The notes below the pieces were generated by a model that searched no databases, was not told where the DNA came from, and saw only the letters and a program-made list of their open reading frames with translations. Shown one piece after another: positions 1 to 10,984 of a stretch of DNA of 64,000 nucleotides. Numbering within the stretch: the stretch's first letter is position 1; each line of letters begins with the position of its first letter. This stretch comes from Nematopogon swammerdamellus (Eukaryota; Arthropoda; Insecta; Lepidoptera; Adelidae): NCBI GenBank assembly GCA_946902875.1, contig OX336341.1, positions 1,550,001 to 1,614,000 on the forward strand, given 5' to 3'. Made by a program: the position numbers and the translations under genes.

Positions 1-118
1 GGAACAAACATACGTGTGTATTGTACAGTTTTGTATGTGGCTGGAATGAATTTGAATTTGTTGTGTGTGCAATGGGACAAGTGCCTGAATGAATAAATGA
101 TTTGATTTGATTTGATTT
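1..118 (+). repeat. Probable LINE 3' end
   Basis: The segment ends in a short run of TTTGAT-type units near 97-118, the simple-repeat tail typical of CR1/jockey-like LINE 3' ends. No coding remnant is visible. From 119 to 299 the DNA is AT-rich with nothing recognisable. Confidence 0.35.
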
Positions 119-299
119 TATAAATTCGATGTGTGAATGTGTGAATAATTTTATATAAGACTGCCCCTCTATAAATGTTTTCCTCAAATCAGTTAATCCC
201 CTACAGACTATTCAATTTTAGCTACAGCTTACGGGTTTAATTTTAAGAATTTTATGTTTGAGACACTTTAATAATTTTACTTTTATATATATTTTTTTA

Positions 300-382
300 T
301 GTAATCCGGTATGGGCGGCTTAGGAAGGGTCAACGGAAATACTCTAGCTATTATCACTTCCGAGAAGGTAAGTGGCATACCA
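300..382 (-). repeat. tRNA-SINE-D, 3' piece
   Basis: It matches, in reverse, the end of the tRNA-SINE-D body (the 'cacctccgagaaggtaggtgcc' region, here diverged). It abuts repeat G directly. Confidence 0.45.
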
Positions 383-690
383 ATCGGCCAAGTGCGAGTT
401 TTACTCGCGCACGGAGGGTTCCCTTGATCTGCTATACCATAACTTTCAAAAAATCATATCCGCCTATCTTTTGTCTGTCTGCAATGTAAAGTACTTGTGG
501 CGCCATCTATTATTTTGTTTCTTGTGTGGGGGAGCACCCTTAATTTCTTTTTATTTTTGCTTTTTTTAATTATTTGTTGGCATATTCGTCATAATAAAAC
601 ATATTCTGTGAAAATTTTAACCGCATACCTATTACGGTTCAAAAGATACAGCAGTAGGATAGGCAGACAGACAAACAGAGAACGTAGAAT
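383..690 (+). repeat. Repeat G copy
   Basis: It starts with a 'gccaagtgcgagt...ctcgcgcac' block, continues through an 'acatattctgtgaaaatt' block and ends in a cagacaga run. The same order is seen at 18836-19262 and 21137-22012. It is a non-coding dispersed repeat. The stretch 691-1007 is AT-rich with no gene. Confidence 0.55.
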
Positions 691-1007
691 ATTTTATAAT
701 TTTTTTTTATTTAGGTTTGTCCACATATTATCGCTCCATACATTCAATAACTTATAATAATTAACAAGTCAAAAATAATTAAATCTAGACCTAAAAATAA
801 CTAAATTAACTATAAAAAATAATCTAACTATAAATAAAAATAGTTGTCCATAGGTACCATAAGCATGATCCCCATGACCGTAGCGCCGTTCCCTCTCTGG
901 ACCGCCAGGCTGATCCGCAAGTTGAACAGGCTTAGTAATAGGCTACCTTATGGATGCGAAACACTAAAAAATTACTGTTATACGATTATAATAACACATA
1001 TAATTTT

Positions 1008-1325
1008 TTTTTTTATGCAAACTGACACGGTTGGCTACATCACCTACAACATCCGTGATGTCAGCCCATAACACCGGATAAGCTTGGTGCCACGTCAGTG
1101 CTTCCCTTCGGTCGTGTCGGCTACACTGAACTGGACGGAAAACACAAACTATTTACATAGCCGTTTCGACCGACCTTTCATTCACTGCGGTGGTACCAAC
1201 CCGGGCGGGTTAAACCCTACCACCTAGTAATATAAGAAGGGAGTCATATCTCTTAGTCGCCTTTTACGACATACACGGGGAGAGATGCAGTGGGGCTATT
1301 CTTTTAAAGTACCGGCCCCACACGG
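1008..1325 (-). mobile_element. SINE-B, variant head
   Basis: Read in reverse: the body (ggtggtagggtttaacccg, tttgtgttttccgtccag, gtgttatgggctgacatc), then the poly-A tail (poly-T at 1008-1014 on +). Its 5' side (1230-1325) is not the 5S/tRNA head but a module shared with repeat C (gccccactgcatctctcccc). Confidence 0.7.
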
Positions 1326-1406
1326 TACTGTACGGTGATTAAAAATAATTAAGTATATCCACAGAAATCCTAAGTAATAGAGTATATCCATGATAGAGTA
1401 AAATTT

Positions 1407-1500
1407 TACACGGTTGGCTAACATCACCTACTACATCCGTGATGTCAGCGCCTAACACATTGGTGAGCCAGGTGCCATGTCAGTGCTTCCCTTCGGTCGT
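1407..1500 (-). mobile_element. SINE-B 3' fragment
   Basis: Diverged copy of the last roughly 90 bases of the SINE-B body. It is followed at 1499-1518 by three CCTAA-type units. Confidence 0.55.
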
Positions 1501-1898
1501 AACCTAACCTAACCTACCTACGTACCTCCCACGTTTTTGTGATGGCTATGACCCTAGATATACTTCCGTCGGTATACACGTGTTGTCTCCGCGCCCGCCC
1601 CGACCGCGCCGCGCCGCCGCCCAGCACTAAATACTTTGATCACAATCGGCCATGCGAGCCTTCCACTCAACCGGTCTCGGCTCAGTCGCCCCCCCTGATG
1701 TTATGTAAGGCTAACGATGCACTAACACACAGAGGACACTGCACTAACTAATACAGCACTAGCTTCAAAATGCGGCTAGTGAACTCTAATGTAGAATAGT
1801 GAAGCCGAAACGCTCAAGTTAAACGAAAATGTCATCCCGTTGCGTCATTTCCTATTTTCAAAATCTCCGGTGTGCCACTCTATAGCCACTTCATATTT
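1501..1898. other. Spacer, no gene seen
   Basis: After the short CCTAA run there is a small GC-rich patch (about 1590-1625). A 70-residue open frame here has no recognisable motif and I do not regard it as a gene. Confidence 0.4.
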
Positions 1899-2138
1899 CC
1901 CTTGCCCCTTATTAGGTGGTAGGCTCAAATTGTAGCCGACTGGATTGATACCACCTTATTGGATGTAAGATGGCCGCATAAGAGCCTCGGCTGTGTTCTC
2001 CTCTAGTTCAGTATAGCCAGCAATCCAGGGAAGTCCCCGGTATGGCACCTACCTTCTCGGAGGTGATATTGGCTGGTCGGAGCATGCGCTTTGGCCCCTA
2101 GGACTCAGCCACCCAGAACGGATTACATCAAAATATAT
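1899..2138 (+). mobile_element. tRNA-SINE-D body copy
   Basis: It carries the D body in sense order: aggtggtaggctcaaattg, then gatggccgcat, then ggaggtgatattggctgg, ending at ggattacatcaaaa. The tRNA-like head is missing. The stretch 2139-2356 has no recognisable feature. Confidence 0.65.
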
Positions 2139-2356
2139 ATAACCCGAAATAAGTATATACAACGTCAAAAGACTACTTTTAAGGAGTAGCATACAGTACA
2201 TATTAATAAATCCTCTAAAGACTTTTGTGGAAAGACATTATCATCAATCAAACTCTTGAAAATCTTTCATGTTCAGGGTGCTGGTTCGTTCGTGAGCAAC
2301 TTTTCGATTCGAATACTTCTTCGTTTAAAAATTGAAAGAAAATACGAACTCCTAGG

Positions 2357-2612
2357 GATATGACTCCCTTCTTATATTACTAGGTGGTAGGGTTTAACCC
2401 GCCCGGGTTGGTACCACCGCACTGAATGAAAGGTCGGTCGAAACGGCTATGTAAATAGTTTGTGTTTTCCGTCCAGTTCAGTGTAGCCGGCACGACCGAA
2501 GGGAAGCACTGACGTGGCACCAAGTTCACCCGGTGTTATGGGCTGACATCACGGATGTTGTAGGTGATGGTAGCCAACCGTGTCAGTTTCCATAAAAAAA
2601 AAAAAAAAAAAA
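2357..2612 (+). mobile_element. SINE-B copy
   Basis: Body from cttcttatattactaggtgg through to gtgtcagtttccat and an A tail of more than 15. The 5S/tRNA head is absent. It lies about 450 bases upstream of the activin-like exon. Confidence 0.7.
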
Positions 2613-3055
2613 TACGAACATTTCTGATAGGAATTGTATCTTTATTTCCAGATATGGCGGAGAAGTGACACTGCTGCTGGAAATCTCGCAGGGAGAGACA
2701 AGAGGTCAAGGAACCAACACAATATGGCACAGGACAATAACCTGGGACAGGACTTTTTATTATTTCCTCCTATATCCACACGTGATAGGTTGTTACGCCG
2801 TTGGCGGTGTTCTTAAATAAAGCTATGTAGCCATAAGCACGATGATCGTAACCGAGTTTCAAAGAGAATAAAACGCGTGCGCGCACGGCTAGACGTGCGC
2901 GCTGATCGCCGTGCACGCGCCGGTGCGGGCAACCAGCGCGTGTGTGACGAGCGGCGCGCGCGCAGCACGCTGCCACGTGCGACCACCGCGCGCGCCGCGT
3001 GCTACCACCCCTCCCCGCACACTCGACATCGGCGTAACGGAATGGGTTATTTCAG

Positions 3056-3884
3056 AATAGGCAACAGTCTCCCTGGACAGGCACAAGGGCGAAGGCGAGC
3101 GGTAAAGAGAATGTATGTTGGGTCCGCAGGTGAGAAGCTGAACGGGCAGCGGCTCATAGAGTTCACGCTGGCCCGGGAGAGCGCGCTGGCGGAGGGGGAC
3201 GCGCCGCGCGTCGTGTCGGCCACGCTGTACGTGCGCGCGGAGCTCTCCTCGCGCGCCGCGCGCCGCCTCCGTTTCACGCTCTGGGCGTTCGACGTGGCGG
3301 CCAACGCGTCGGCGCCGGGCGAGCTCGCCGGCGCCGCGCGCCGCGACCCGAGCTCGGAGTGGCAGCGGCTGGACGTGACGGCGGCGGCGCAGCGCTGGGT
3401 GCGCGGCGGCGACGCGCGGCTGCGGCTGCTGCTCGACTGCAGCGGGTGCGGCGGCCGCGTGCGCCTGCGCCTCGGCGGCGGCGACGGCGCGCGGCCGATG
3501 CTGAAGCTGCGCGTGGAGGACGGCGCGAGGAAGCGCGTGCGGCGCGTGGCGCTCGACTGCGCGGGCGCGCCGCGCGGCCACTGCTGCAAGCAGAGCTTCT
3601 ACGTGAGCTTCCGCAAGCTCGGCTGGGACGACTGGATCATAGCGCCGGAGGGCTACTACGCCAACTACTGTCGCGGCGCGTGCGCGCGCACGCCCGACAC
3701 CTTCCTCAACTACTACACGCACGTGGTGGAGGAGGCGCGCCGCGTGCAGCGGCTGGCCGGCCTCGCGCCCTGCTGCGCGCCGCTCCGCTTCTCCGCCGTG
3801 TCGCTCATCTACTTCGGCGCCGACTCCTCCATCATCAAGCGCGACCTGCCCAAGATGGTGGTGGACGAGTGCGGCTGCCCGTAG
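3056..3884 (+). CDS. Activin/inhibin-beta-type TGF-beta ligand, last coding exon (partial)
   Basis: Terminal exon of a secreted TGF-beta superfamily ligand that would signal through type I/II serine kinase receptors and Smads. Seen: a prodomain segment (LIEFTLARE...LRFTLWAFDV), a furin-type site RKRVRR, then a mature domain of about 112 residues. The mature part has CC, WDDWIIAPEGY, YCRGAC, CC and a terminal ECGCP. The nine-cysteine spacing fits the activin class rather than the seven-cysteine BMP class. Insect candidates are activin-beta and dawdle; I cannot choose between them. The 5' boundary is uncertain: acceptors are possible after ttatttcag (3055), ctggacag (3080) or gtccgcag (3131). 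The signal peptide and early prodomain must lie on upstream exons I could not find. The exon is extremely GC-rich inside AT-rich flanks. Confidence 0.92.
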
Positions 3885-4206
3885 CGACACGCCCCGCGCC
3901 CGCAGCTGTACATAGCTCTCCGCCGCCGCCCGCCGCCCGCGCCGCCTCGCTCGCCGCGTCGCTCCTCCTCCGCCGCCGCCGCAGCCGCCGCCGCCGCCGT
4001 CCTACGCTTACGCTCTCCAAACTGATTTATCCAAATCGATTATAAATAATATTCTCAACTTGTGTAATGTTTTGTTCCTCGCGTTCCAACGACTCTATAA
4101 CCTAACTCTAATAATAACAAATGATTTAATACGCTGCTGGCTTTATTTCACCGTTTTGGTGATGGCTTGTAATTATTGTAAACTGTATTATAATATTAAT
4201 AATTAT

Positions 4207-4216
4207 AATAAATAAA
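4207..4216 (+). promoter_or_regulatory. Overlapping AATAAA polyadenylation signals
   Basis: Two AATAAA hexamers (4207-4212 and 4211-4216) lie about 325 bases after the ligand stop codon. They follow a 3' UTR that opens with GCC/CCG repeats (3921-3999). They are the first good signals after the stop. Confidence 0.7.
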
Positions 4217-4917
4217 CTTTTTCATAATTATTTCTTTGTAACTTTTATTTCATCGACCAACCTCGAGATCGGACGCGCTGCTGTGCCCAGCGCTCCCCCG
4301 CAGTCTAGTTGTAGGTATAGCAGAGAGCTGACACTGGTCTGCTCTCTATAGCCGTGTCCCAAAACTCAACGTCAAGCGGGAACCAGGGAGTAGGCCAGTT
4401 TATGACTACCCAGGGGGAAAATAAGAAAAAAAAAATCGGAGAACAACGAAGCGAGCGGCAGACCGCACTCACTGAGTGTGACAGTCGGAGTTTATTTATT
4501 TATTTATTTTATTTATTTATATTAGAAAACATACAGCCATTCACAATATTGATACACTTATTATTTTTTTTATGCCTAAAGTATGGCCAATTACATGTTT
4601 CCCTGATTGGTTTTTTTATTTATGTTTGCGTAGGGCATAAACTTAGGTGTCTAAAGGTGTGTGAGGTGTGATGTTTTGTGGTGTGTTGTTGTGTGGTGCG
4701 TAGTGTGTATGTGAGGGTGTGTGAGGGTGTGTGAGAGGGTGAGGGTGTGTGTGTGTGTGTGTGTGTTTGTGTCTCTATGGAGTTATATATGTTATCGTAT
4801 ATCTTATCGAAACTTATTGCTTAAAGAAACATTTAAATAAAATGAATTTACACGTCGATTAACGCATCGGAAATTCCGTAGGGCATAAAGAATATTTTAC
4901 ACTTAAAAGCATTGTTT
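4217..4917. other. Spacer with GT-rich microsatellite
   Basis: No gene seen. Positions 4660-4765 are a GTGTGAGGGT/GT simple repeat. TTTAT-rich sequence surrounds it. Confidence 0.5.
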
Positions 4918-5940
4918 TATTTTTAACCGACTTCAAAAAAAGGAGAAGCTTCTCAATTCGTCGGAATCTTTTTTTTTATGTATTTTCAATGATAAGTCTT
5001 TACCACGTAGACCGATTTGGGTGATTATTATTTTATATTAAAAAGGGGGTGGTTCCATATAAATTTGGTCAAATTCTGATGATATTACAAGTGTATGACA
5101 TGAATAAGTATCTTAATATTTATACATTTTTTATTTTTTATATTTTTACAGGTATACTAAATGTAGTAGGTATGTTGAATGTACTGACATAATTAAGTCG
5201 ATACCAATTACATATCAAAATTTAACAAAGGCTCTTTACATCTGATACACTTAATTAATAAGTCTTTGTAGTCAAAACTTGTAGTAAGAAAATAACTGTA
5301 CCCGTACCAGATATATGAAGTGGAATTCGAGCCCGCGACCTTTGATTTAAAAAAAGATCTACGCGTGGGCAAGCTATCCTTATTCCGGACATCTTCTTTC
5401 ATTTCCGAAAGGTCAATGCTTCAATATTAGTGTCTAGTCTATATAAAGGAAACCCCGACCCTTAAAAAGCCAAAAATAATTTCCGTTTACTTACTTAAAG
5501 GAATCGGGAGACCGCTAAGTAAATTCCCGCGCAGGTCTGAGTTTTTATATTTTATTTACTTAGCGGTCCCCCGACTCCTTTAAGTAAGTAAACAGAAATT
5601 ATTTTTGGCTTTTTAAGGGTCGGGGTTTTTTAAGGGTGGGGGTTTTTTTTAATTTGTAATTTAACTTTTATTTCAAGCTTTTTTAAAGAAACCGCATGAA
5701 AATCGGTCCACTTTTTAAGATAATAAATTTTTTTATTACTTAATTACTTGATTACTTGATTACAAACATAGCTAAGAACCATCCCGATTAAACAAGCTTC
5801 CTAGTAAAAAAAACCGCATCCAAATTGGTCCATCCGTTTGGGAGCTACGATGCCACAGACAGACACACCCTCACACACACACACACCCTCACACGTCAAA
5901 CTTATTACCCCCTCCGTTGTTTGCGTCGCGGTTAAAAACA
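4918..5940. mobile_element. Repeat I element containing a foldback
   Basis: It begins tttttaaccgacttcaaaaa and ends near cgcggttaaaaac, so TTTTTAACCG-like ends face each other. Inside are the hairpin at 5453-5628, a block 'ccatccgtttgggagctacg', and a CA microsatellite. The left end recurs at 27128. There is no coding potential. Confidence 0.5.
5453..5628. repeat. Long hairpin (foldback), copy 1
   Basis: Left arm about 5453-5525 pairs with right arm about 5556-5628 (roughly 73 nt each, a few mismatches). Arms contain AAGCC/GGCTT and TTACTTAAA/TTTAAGTAA. The loop carries cccgcgcaggtctgag. Confidence 0.8.
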
Positions 5941-6359
5941 CACATAAAGATATGTGGCATGCAGTTAATCATGAATCATGATGCGCTGTCCACAGAGCAT
6001 CAAATACCTACCGCGCGCGCCCCCTACTAGAGACGCCCTAAGCGATAATATTTGAAACCCAAAAACTACACGTAGTGCTGCTAGCGCTTCGTATGTGTGT
6101 GTATGTGCTAGTATCGACACTACACACAAAGAGGAGCAAGTTAGGCACACGCACAAAACAAATGCACACACACATATGTAAGTCATAGGCTACGCCCACA
6201 GGCTTCAACGGCGTTGTAGAGAAATCGCGCTCAGGGCGCCTCTAGGAGGGGCGCGCGCATTTGATGCTCTGTGTGCGCTGTCCCAGTATTCTCTAATGAG
6301 GAGTACTTAAATTTCGATGCCTGAAACAGATTCTCCCGACTCAAGGTGCGAAATATTCA

Positions 6360-6852
6360 CGAATATAAAATTACAAATTTAAAAAACCCCCGACCCTTAA
6401 AAAGTCAAAAATAATTTCCGTTTACTTAATTAAAGGAGTCGGGAGACCGCTAAGTAAATTCCCGCGCAGCTCTGAGTTTTATATTTTATTTACTTAGCGG
6501 TCCCCCGACTCCTTTAATTAAGTAAACGGAAATTATTTTTGACTTTTTAAGGGTCGGGGGTTTTTTAAATTTGTAATTTAACTTTTATTTCAAGCTTTTT
6601 AAAAAAAACCGCATGAAAATCGGTCCACTTTTTGAGATAAAATTTTTTTTTATCACTTAATTACTTGATTACTTGATTACAAACATAGCTAAGAACCATC
6701 CCGATTAAACAAGCTTCCTAATAAAAAAAACCGCGTCCAAATCGATCCATCCGTTTGGCAGCTACGATGCCACAGACAGACACACACACACACACACACA
6801 CACACGTCAAACTTATAACACCCCTCCTTCTTTTTCGTCGGGGGTTAAAAAT
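6360..6852. repeat. Long hairpin (foldback), copy 2, with the same flank
   Basis: Arms about 6381-6463 and 6488-6566. It has the same design as copy 1 but with AAGTC/GACTT and TTAATTAAA/TTTAATTAA. The downstream tail (accgcatgaaaatcggtcca..., CA microsatellite, ggggttaaaaa) also matches copy 1. Between the copies (5941-6359) and after this one (6853-7084) I see no gene. Confidence 0.75.
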
Positions 6853-7084
6853 GTAGTCATTTTAACGATGCCCTAAAAGTAATATAGGTGCCTCGAGGGA
6901 CTTCTTATAAATATATTTAGTTTCGCAATAAATTATTACGAAACGTAAATAATTATTTCTAAAAGAGAAAGTAAAATTCGTAAGCAAGCATTTTGTCGCA
7001 ATTTCATTGGCCTGTATTTTTCGCCTAAACTTGAATAAAATATCCCTTGAGAGATATATTTATGTATGATCGACCAGCCTAATT

Positions 7085-7420
7085 AAGCTGAATGAGTTAG
7101 TAGCCAAAGCATATCACACACGCTGAATCCCGACAATCGGGGTAAGCAGAGTAATCGGTGTTGTGCTGCAAGAACTCTGGTAAATTACAGCACAACACCG
7201 ACCACCACGTTTCGCAAAGTATTCGAACAAGAATCAATCGATCAAGCAGCAAGTAAGGCACGAAGAACCACCTGCTGCCTGACTCGGTCGGTGGAAGTAC
7301 CGTGCCAAGGTGAGTGGTGGCGAGCCTGTCGCCCTTTAGCACTGCATCTTGTCCTTATCCCTTAGTCGCCTTTTACGACATGCATGGGGAGGGATGAGAG
7401 GTACCGTGTGAAGCCGGTAC
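7085..7420 (-). mobile_element. Repeat C copy
   Basis: Reverse-oriented repeat C: cgattgtcgggattcagcg, the ggtgttgtgctg blocks, accgagtcaggcagcagg, then ggcgactaagggataagga. No coding potential. Confidence 0.65.
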
Positions 7421-7619
7421 TTAAAAAGAATAGCTAATGCAAACATTTAAAAATGTGTTCATGTTTTTAGTTAGTTTCCAATAGTAATATTTAGAATAGG
7501 TAGTTTACAATCACAAACAAATTACTAGATATACATATTATTAGATAGACATTATTGTTGATATAGATAGTCATAAACATACTTATTCGCAAAGCACAAA
7601 ACATATTTGCTTGAAACCG

Positions 7620-7700
7620 GCAATATCCGGTGTTATGGGCTGACATCACGGATGTTGTAGGTGATGTAGCCAAACGTGTCAGTTTTCATAAAAAAAAAAT
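7620..7700 (+). mobile_element. SINE-B 3' end
   Basis: Only the last part of the body (ccggtgttatgggctgacat ... gtgtcagttttcat) plus an A-rich tail. Confidence 0.6.
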
Positions 7701-7974
7701 AAAAAAAATATCCTCTTCCGGCAGTATCACGGCAAGCCGTCTCGACAATGCCGACATCGACGGCGGCAAATACCCCTTCAACTCAAGGGTCCGAATAGGA
7801 ATCAAAATATTTGTGGTGATAGCACGAGTCAGTAAGCCTGGATACGCTATACATAGGAGGACAGGGGTAGCCGCGCGCCAGCGCAAACGCGCCAGCGCGT
7901 CAGTCTAGCGCCGGCGACCGATTTTAGTCTCCGTCCGCCGCTCAGGCGGAGCGAACGTGCGCGTCTGTCACAAA

Positions 7975-8054
7975 ATGCCTCATTGTGCAGTGCTTTGGTG
8001 CAAAAAGTCGTCGAAAAATTCAAACTTGAACACAGATGGAGTCACCTTTCACGA
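7975..8054 (+). CDS. THAP-domain protein, first coding exon (partial)
   Basis: ATG at 7975 opens a frame starting MPHCAVLWCKK and continuing to DGVTFH. It ends at a strong donor (GA|GTAAGT). THAP DNA-binding domains begin with Met at the C2CH finger, C-x2-4-C, and a GVxFHxFP-like stretch; the exon stops just before the FP position, a common intron site in this family. A GC-rich block (7860-7974) precedes it as a possible 5' UTR or promoter. I found no second exon with the rest of the finger (the P..R..W core and the distal CxxH). An acceptor at 8101 gives a readable but non-THAP-like continuation. It could be a live gene with a distant exon, a domesticated or decayed P-type transposase, or an orphan exon. 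Confidence 0.5.
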
Positions 8055-8430
8055 GTAAGTACTTTCATTCAATTTGATAGCATTTTTCGCTTGAATTTCA
8101 GTAACAAACATCGGCGTAAATATGTATGGAGAGCTCTATTCTGCTTACCCACCATAGGTCGACTATCGTGTTGGATGCAGTTAGATCTTGTAATTTTTTT
8201 TGTTTATTGATAATAAATATGTATGTTAAATGTATACAGATATTTCATGCATTCTGCCTTATTGCCAAAGGACATTTCTTCTAGTCAACCTCAGCAGGTT
8301 TCCTCGTTCAATATTCGTTTATCGCGCTTTTTTCATTCAACCAGTACCTACCGGTTTTTACTTTTGAGCGACTCTAAGGAGAAAGGAATTAATTTCTTTA
8401 GGTCATGCGTCTACCGGGAATATCATATTT

Positions 8431-8870
8431 TTTTTTTTTTTTTTATGGAAACTGACACGGTTGGCTACATCACCTACAACATCCGTGATGTCAGCCCATA
8501 ACACCGGGTGAACTAGGTGCTATGTCAGTGCTTCCCTTCATTTCGCGTCGGCTACACTGAACTGGATGGAAAACACGAACTATTTACATAGCCGTTTCGA
8601 CCGACGTTTCGCTCAGTGCGGTGGTACCAACCCGGCCGGGATAAACCCTACCACCCAGTAAGGTAAGAAGGGAAGGGACCTACAGTTTAACGTGGAATCC
8701 GAACCACGGTCAGCCTCCAACGGTCGGGCGGTCACCCATCCAATAACTGACCGCACCACTGAGCTGCCGAGGCTGACGATCCCTTAGTCGACTTTTACGA
8801 CATGTGACGGGGAGAGATGCAGTGGGGCTATTCTTTTTAAGTACCGACCCCACACGGTACAAAGATCGCG
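8431..8870 (-). mobile_element. SINE-B with head and repeat C module
   Basis: Poly-T on + at 8431-8443, then the reversed body, then the reversed 5S/tRNA head (8690-8780), then the C module (cgacttttacgacatg..., to about 8870). Head and C module therefore occur together in this copy. Confidence 0.7.
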
Positions 8871-8967
8871 GATATTTAGGAGAATTAAAAATAATTGACG
8901 TAATAGTTTAAACGTTTGCCTTCTCAGAATGTATAGAACGTATATAAATGTACAGGATGTATATGTA

Positions 8968-9126
8968 GATGGTAGGGTTCAACCCGCCCGTGTTGGTACC
9001 ACTGCACTAAATAAACGTCGGTCGAAGTCACTATGAAAAGTAGTAACTACGTGTTTTCCATCCAATTCAGTATATCCGGATCGATTAGGGGGAATCGGTG
9101 ACAAGGCACGTACCTAATTCACCTAG
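8968..9126 (+). mobile_element. SINE-B, diverged fragment
   Basis: Decayed body (ggtagggttcaacccgcccg ... gtgttttccatccaattcag). The sequence 9127-10240 holds AT-rich DNA and a moderately GC-rich patch at 9660-9800, with no gene I can support. Confidence 0.5.
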
Positions 9127-10246
9127 GTATATTTATTTATTTTAGACAGGCAGCCTTGGCTGATGTGTCTAAATCCGGTTTTTCTTCATATTTTTTATTT
9201 TATTTGGTTTGTTTGTTTATTTTTTTTTTATGTATTTATCGATCTTGATTATTTTTATTATTTTAGTTTATTGTAGTTTTATTTTATTATTTATATATTG
9301 GGCTCCCATCATCGCTGGTACCAAACTGAAGCATTATTACGATGATGGAGCCATCCGTATCAGTTTCCTAAAAAAAGTTAATCTTTATGCTTAACTATTT
9401 TCGCATACATTTTGATAATTTTTATTATGGAATACACAATTGTAGATTTATAATAAAGTGTCCGAGGTATCTCAGAACTTAGAACTATGATCGTTTTTAT
9501 GCGAAAATCTGCAAATTCGCAAAATTGTGAAAGGGGCGTTGCCTTTGTTCATTTAAGAGAAAGTTATATTATTCCCTTGATGTAAAGAAAGGTTAAATAT
9601 TGTTAAATCCGTTTCATCTTTTCATCGCGAATCGACACAATGAGCGACTTATTGTATGAATCCCGTTCAAATGTATGGAAGACTGGCGTCACTTGGCTAC
9701 CTACTCGCTCGGCCAATCACGGCGTTCCATGCGCCGCTCCCGCCTCAGACTTCACACCCCTTTGGCGGCTACCTCGGTTCTCATACAAATGATGCCGTAT
9801 TTCGTATCCAGGCTTACTGACTCGTGGGTGATAGCGACACCTATCCCACAACTGAATAATAAAGATCGATAATAACCTACATCGCTTCGCGACGAAGAAA
9901 CAGAAAGATTCACTAGCACACCAACAGGTGGCAAATAACGGCTAATTAAGAATTCCATACGCCACATAACACATTGCTGAAATATCAAATACGCCTCGCA
10001 TAAATACAGATCGCTTGGTAGAACAACTGGGCACTAGCCCATACAACAACATCAGCTGCAGCTACACGTGGAGCCAGAGGACACGACACCGCTTCACCTT
10101 TTACCTCACAGCTCTACATATTATTTAACACTTTTCAGTTTTTTAGATTTTTTTTTTATTTACTTTCACCGAAGTGGTGAAGGAAACACCGTAAGGAAAC
10201 TTATACACTAACAAAGAAAACACCTTTTTAACACCTTCAAGATGGT

Positions 10247-10655
10247 AGTAAATAGGCACCTGACAGGCATGCATGGCATTCGCAGCTTCCGCATGCGAAC
10301 GAATGTCCATGGGCGTCATTAGAAGTACCGTGTGGGGCCGGTACTTTAAAATAATAGCCCCACTGCATCTCTCCCCGTGTATGCCGTAAAAGGCGATCAA
10401 GGGATATGACTCACTTCTTATATTACTAGGTGGTAGGGTTTAACCCGCCCGGGTTGGCACCACCGCACTGAACGAAAGGTCGGTCGAAACGGCTATGTAA
10501 ATAATTTGTGTTTTCCGTCCAGTTCAGTGTAGCCGGCACGACCGAAGGGAAGCGAGCTGACGTGGCACCAAGTTCACCCGGTGTTATGGACTGACATCAC
10601 GGATGTTGTATGTAGGTGATGTAGCCAACCGTGTCAGTTTCCATAAGAAAAAGAA
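10247..10655 (+). mobile_element. LINE-A 3' scrap followed by SINE-B
   Basis: 10247-10318 matches the LINE-A terminal block (ggcacctg.cagg..ggcatggcattcgca, gtccatgggcgtc). 10323-10655 is SINE-B with the C-type 5' module (gtgtggggccggtacttt) and then the body and A tail. Confidence 0.65.
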
Positions 10656-10794
10656 ATTAAGCACCTTATGGGTGGCAAGGCGACACAATTCTTTCTATAA
10701 AAAAAAGGCAACAGTATTTTAATACGTTGTTGCGTACGTGCTTTACGTACGAGAATAATAATTTAGCAATAAATAAATACCTACGTACAACAAT

Positions 10795-10930
10795 TTTAAG
10801 AGAAATGCCTACCTAAGTAGATAGATAGATAGAAAATGTTTTACTGCTCCAATAAACATTAAACAGTAATAAGTACATAAGACAACTTACATAAGGTGCT
10901 AAGGCGGACTTATCCCTTACAGAGATTTCT
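10795..10930 (-). mobile_element. LINE-E 3' end
   Basis: Reverse copy of a LINE 3' terminus: agtccgcct block, ggagcaataaa block, GATA tail (10814-10832). Confidence 0.55.
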
Positions 10931-10984
10931 TACACTCAACCTTTCGATTATTGACGATTATTGATTATTGACCTTAATGACGAT

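Noticed and set aside
2889..3890. 333-residue antisense frame opposite the activin-like exon, plus frames at 3047-3589 and 3359-4045
   Set aside because: These are low-complexity Arg/Ala/Pro translations of a GC-rich exon. The sense frame has the conserved TGF-beta cysteines and furin site.
8101..8210. Possible second THAP exon after the acceptor at 8101
   Set aside because: The splice gives a readable frame, but it lacks the THAP FP, W and CxxH residues and soon ends in AT-rich sequence.
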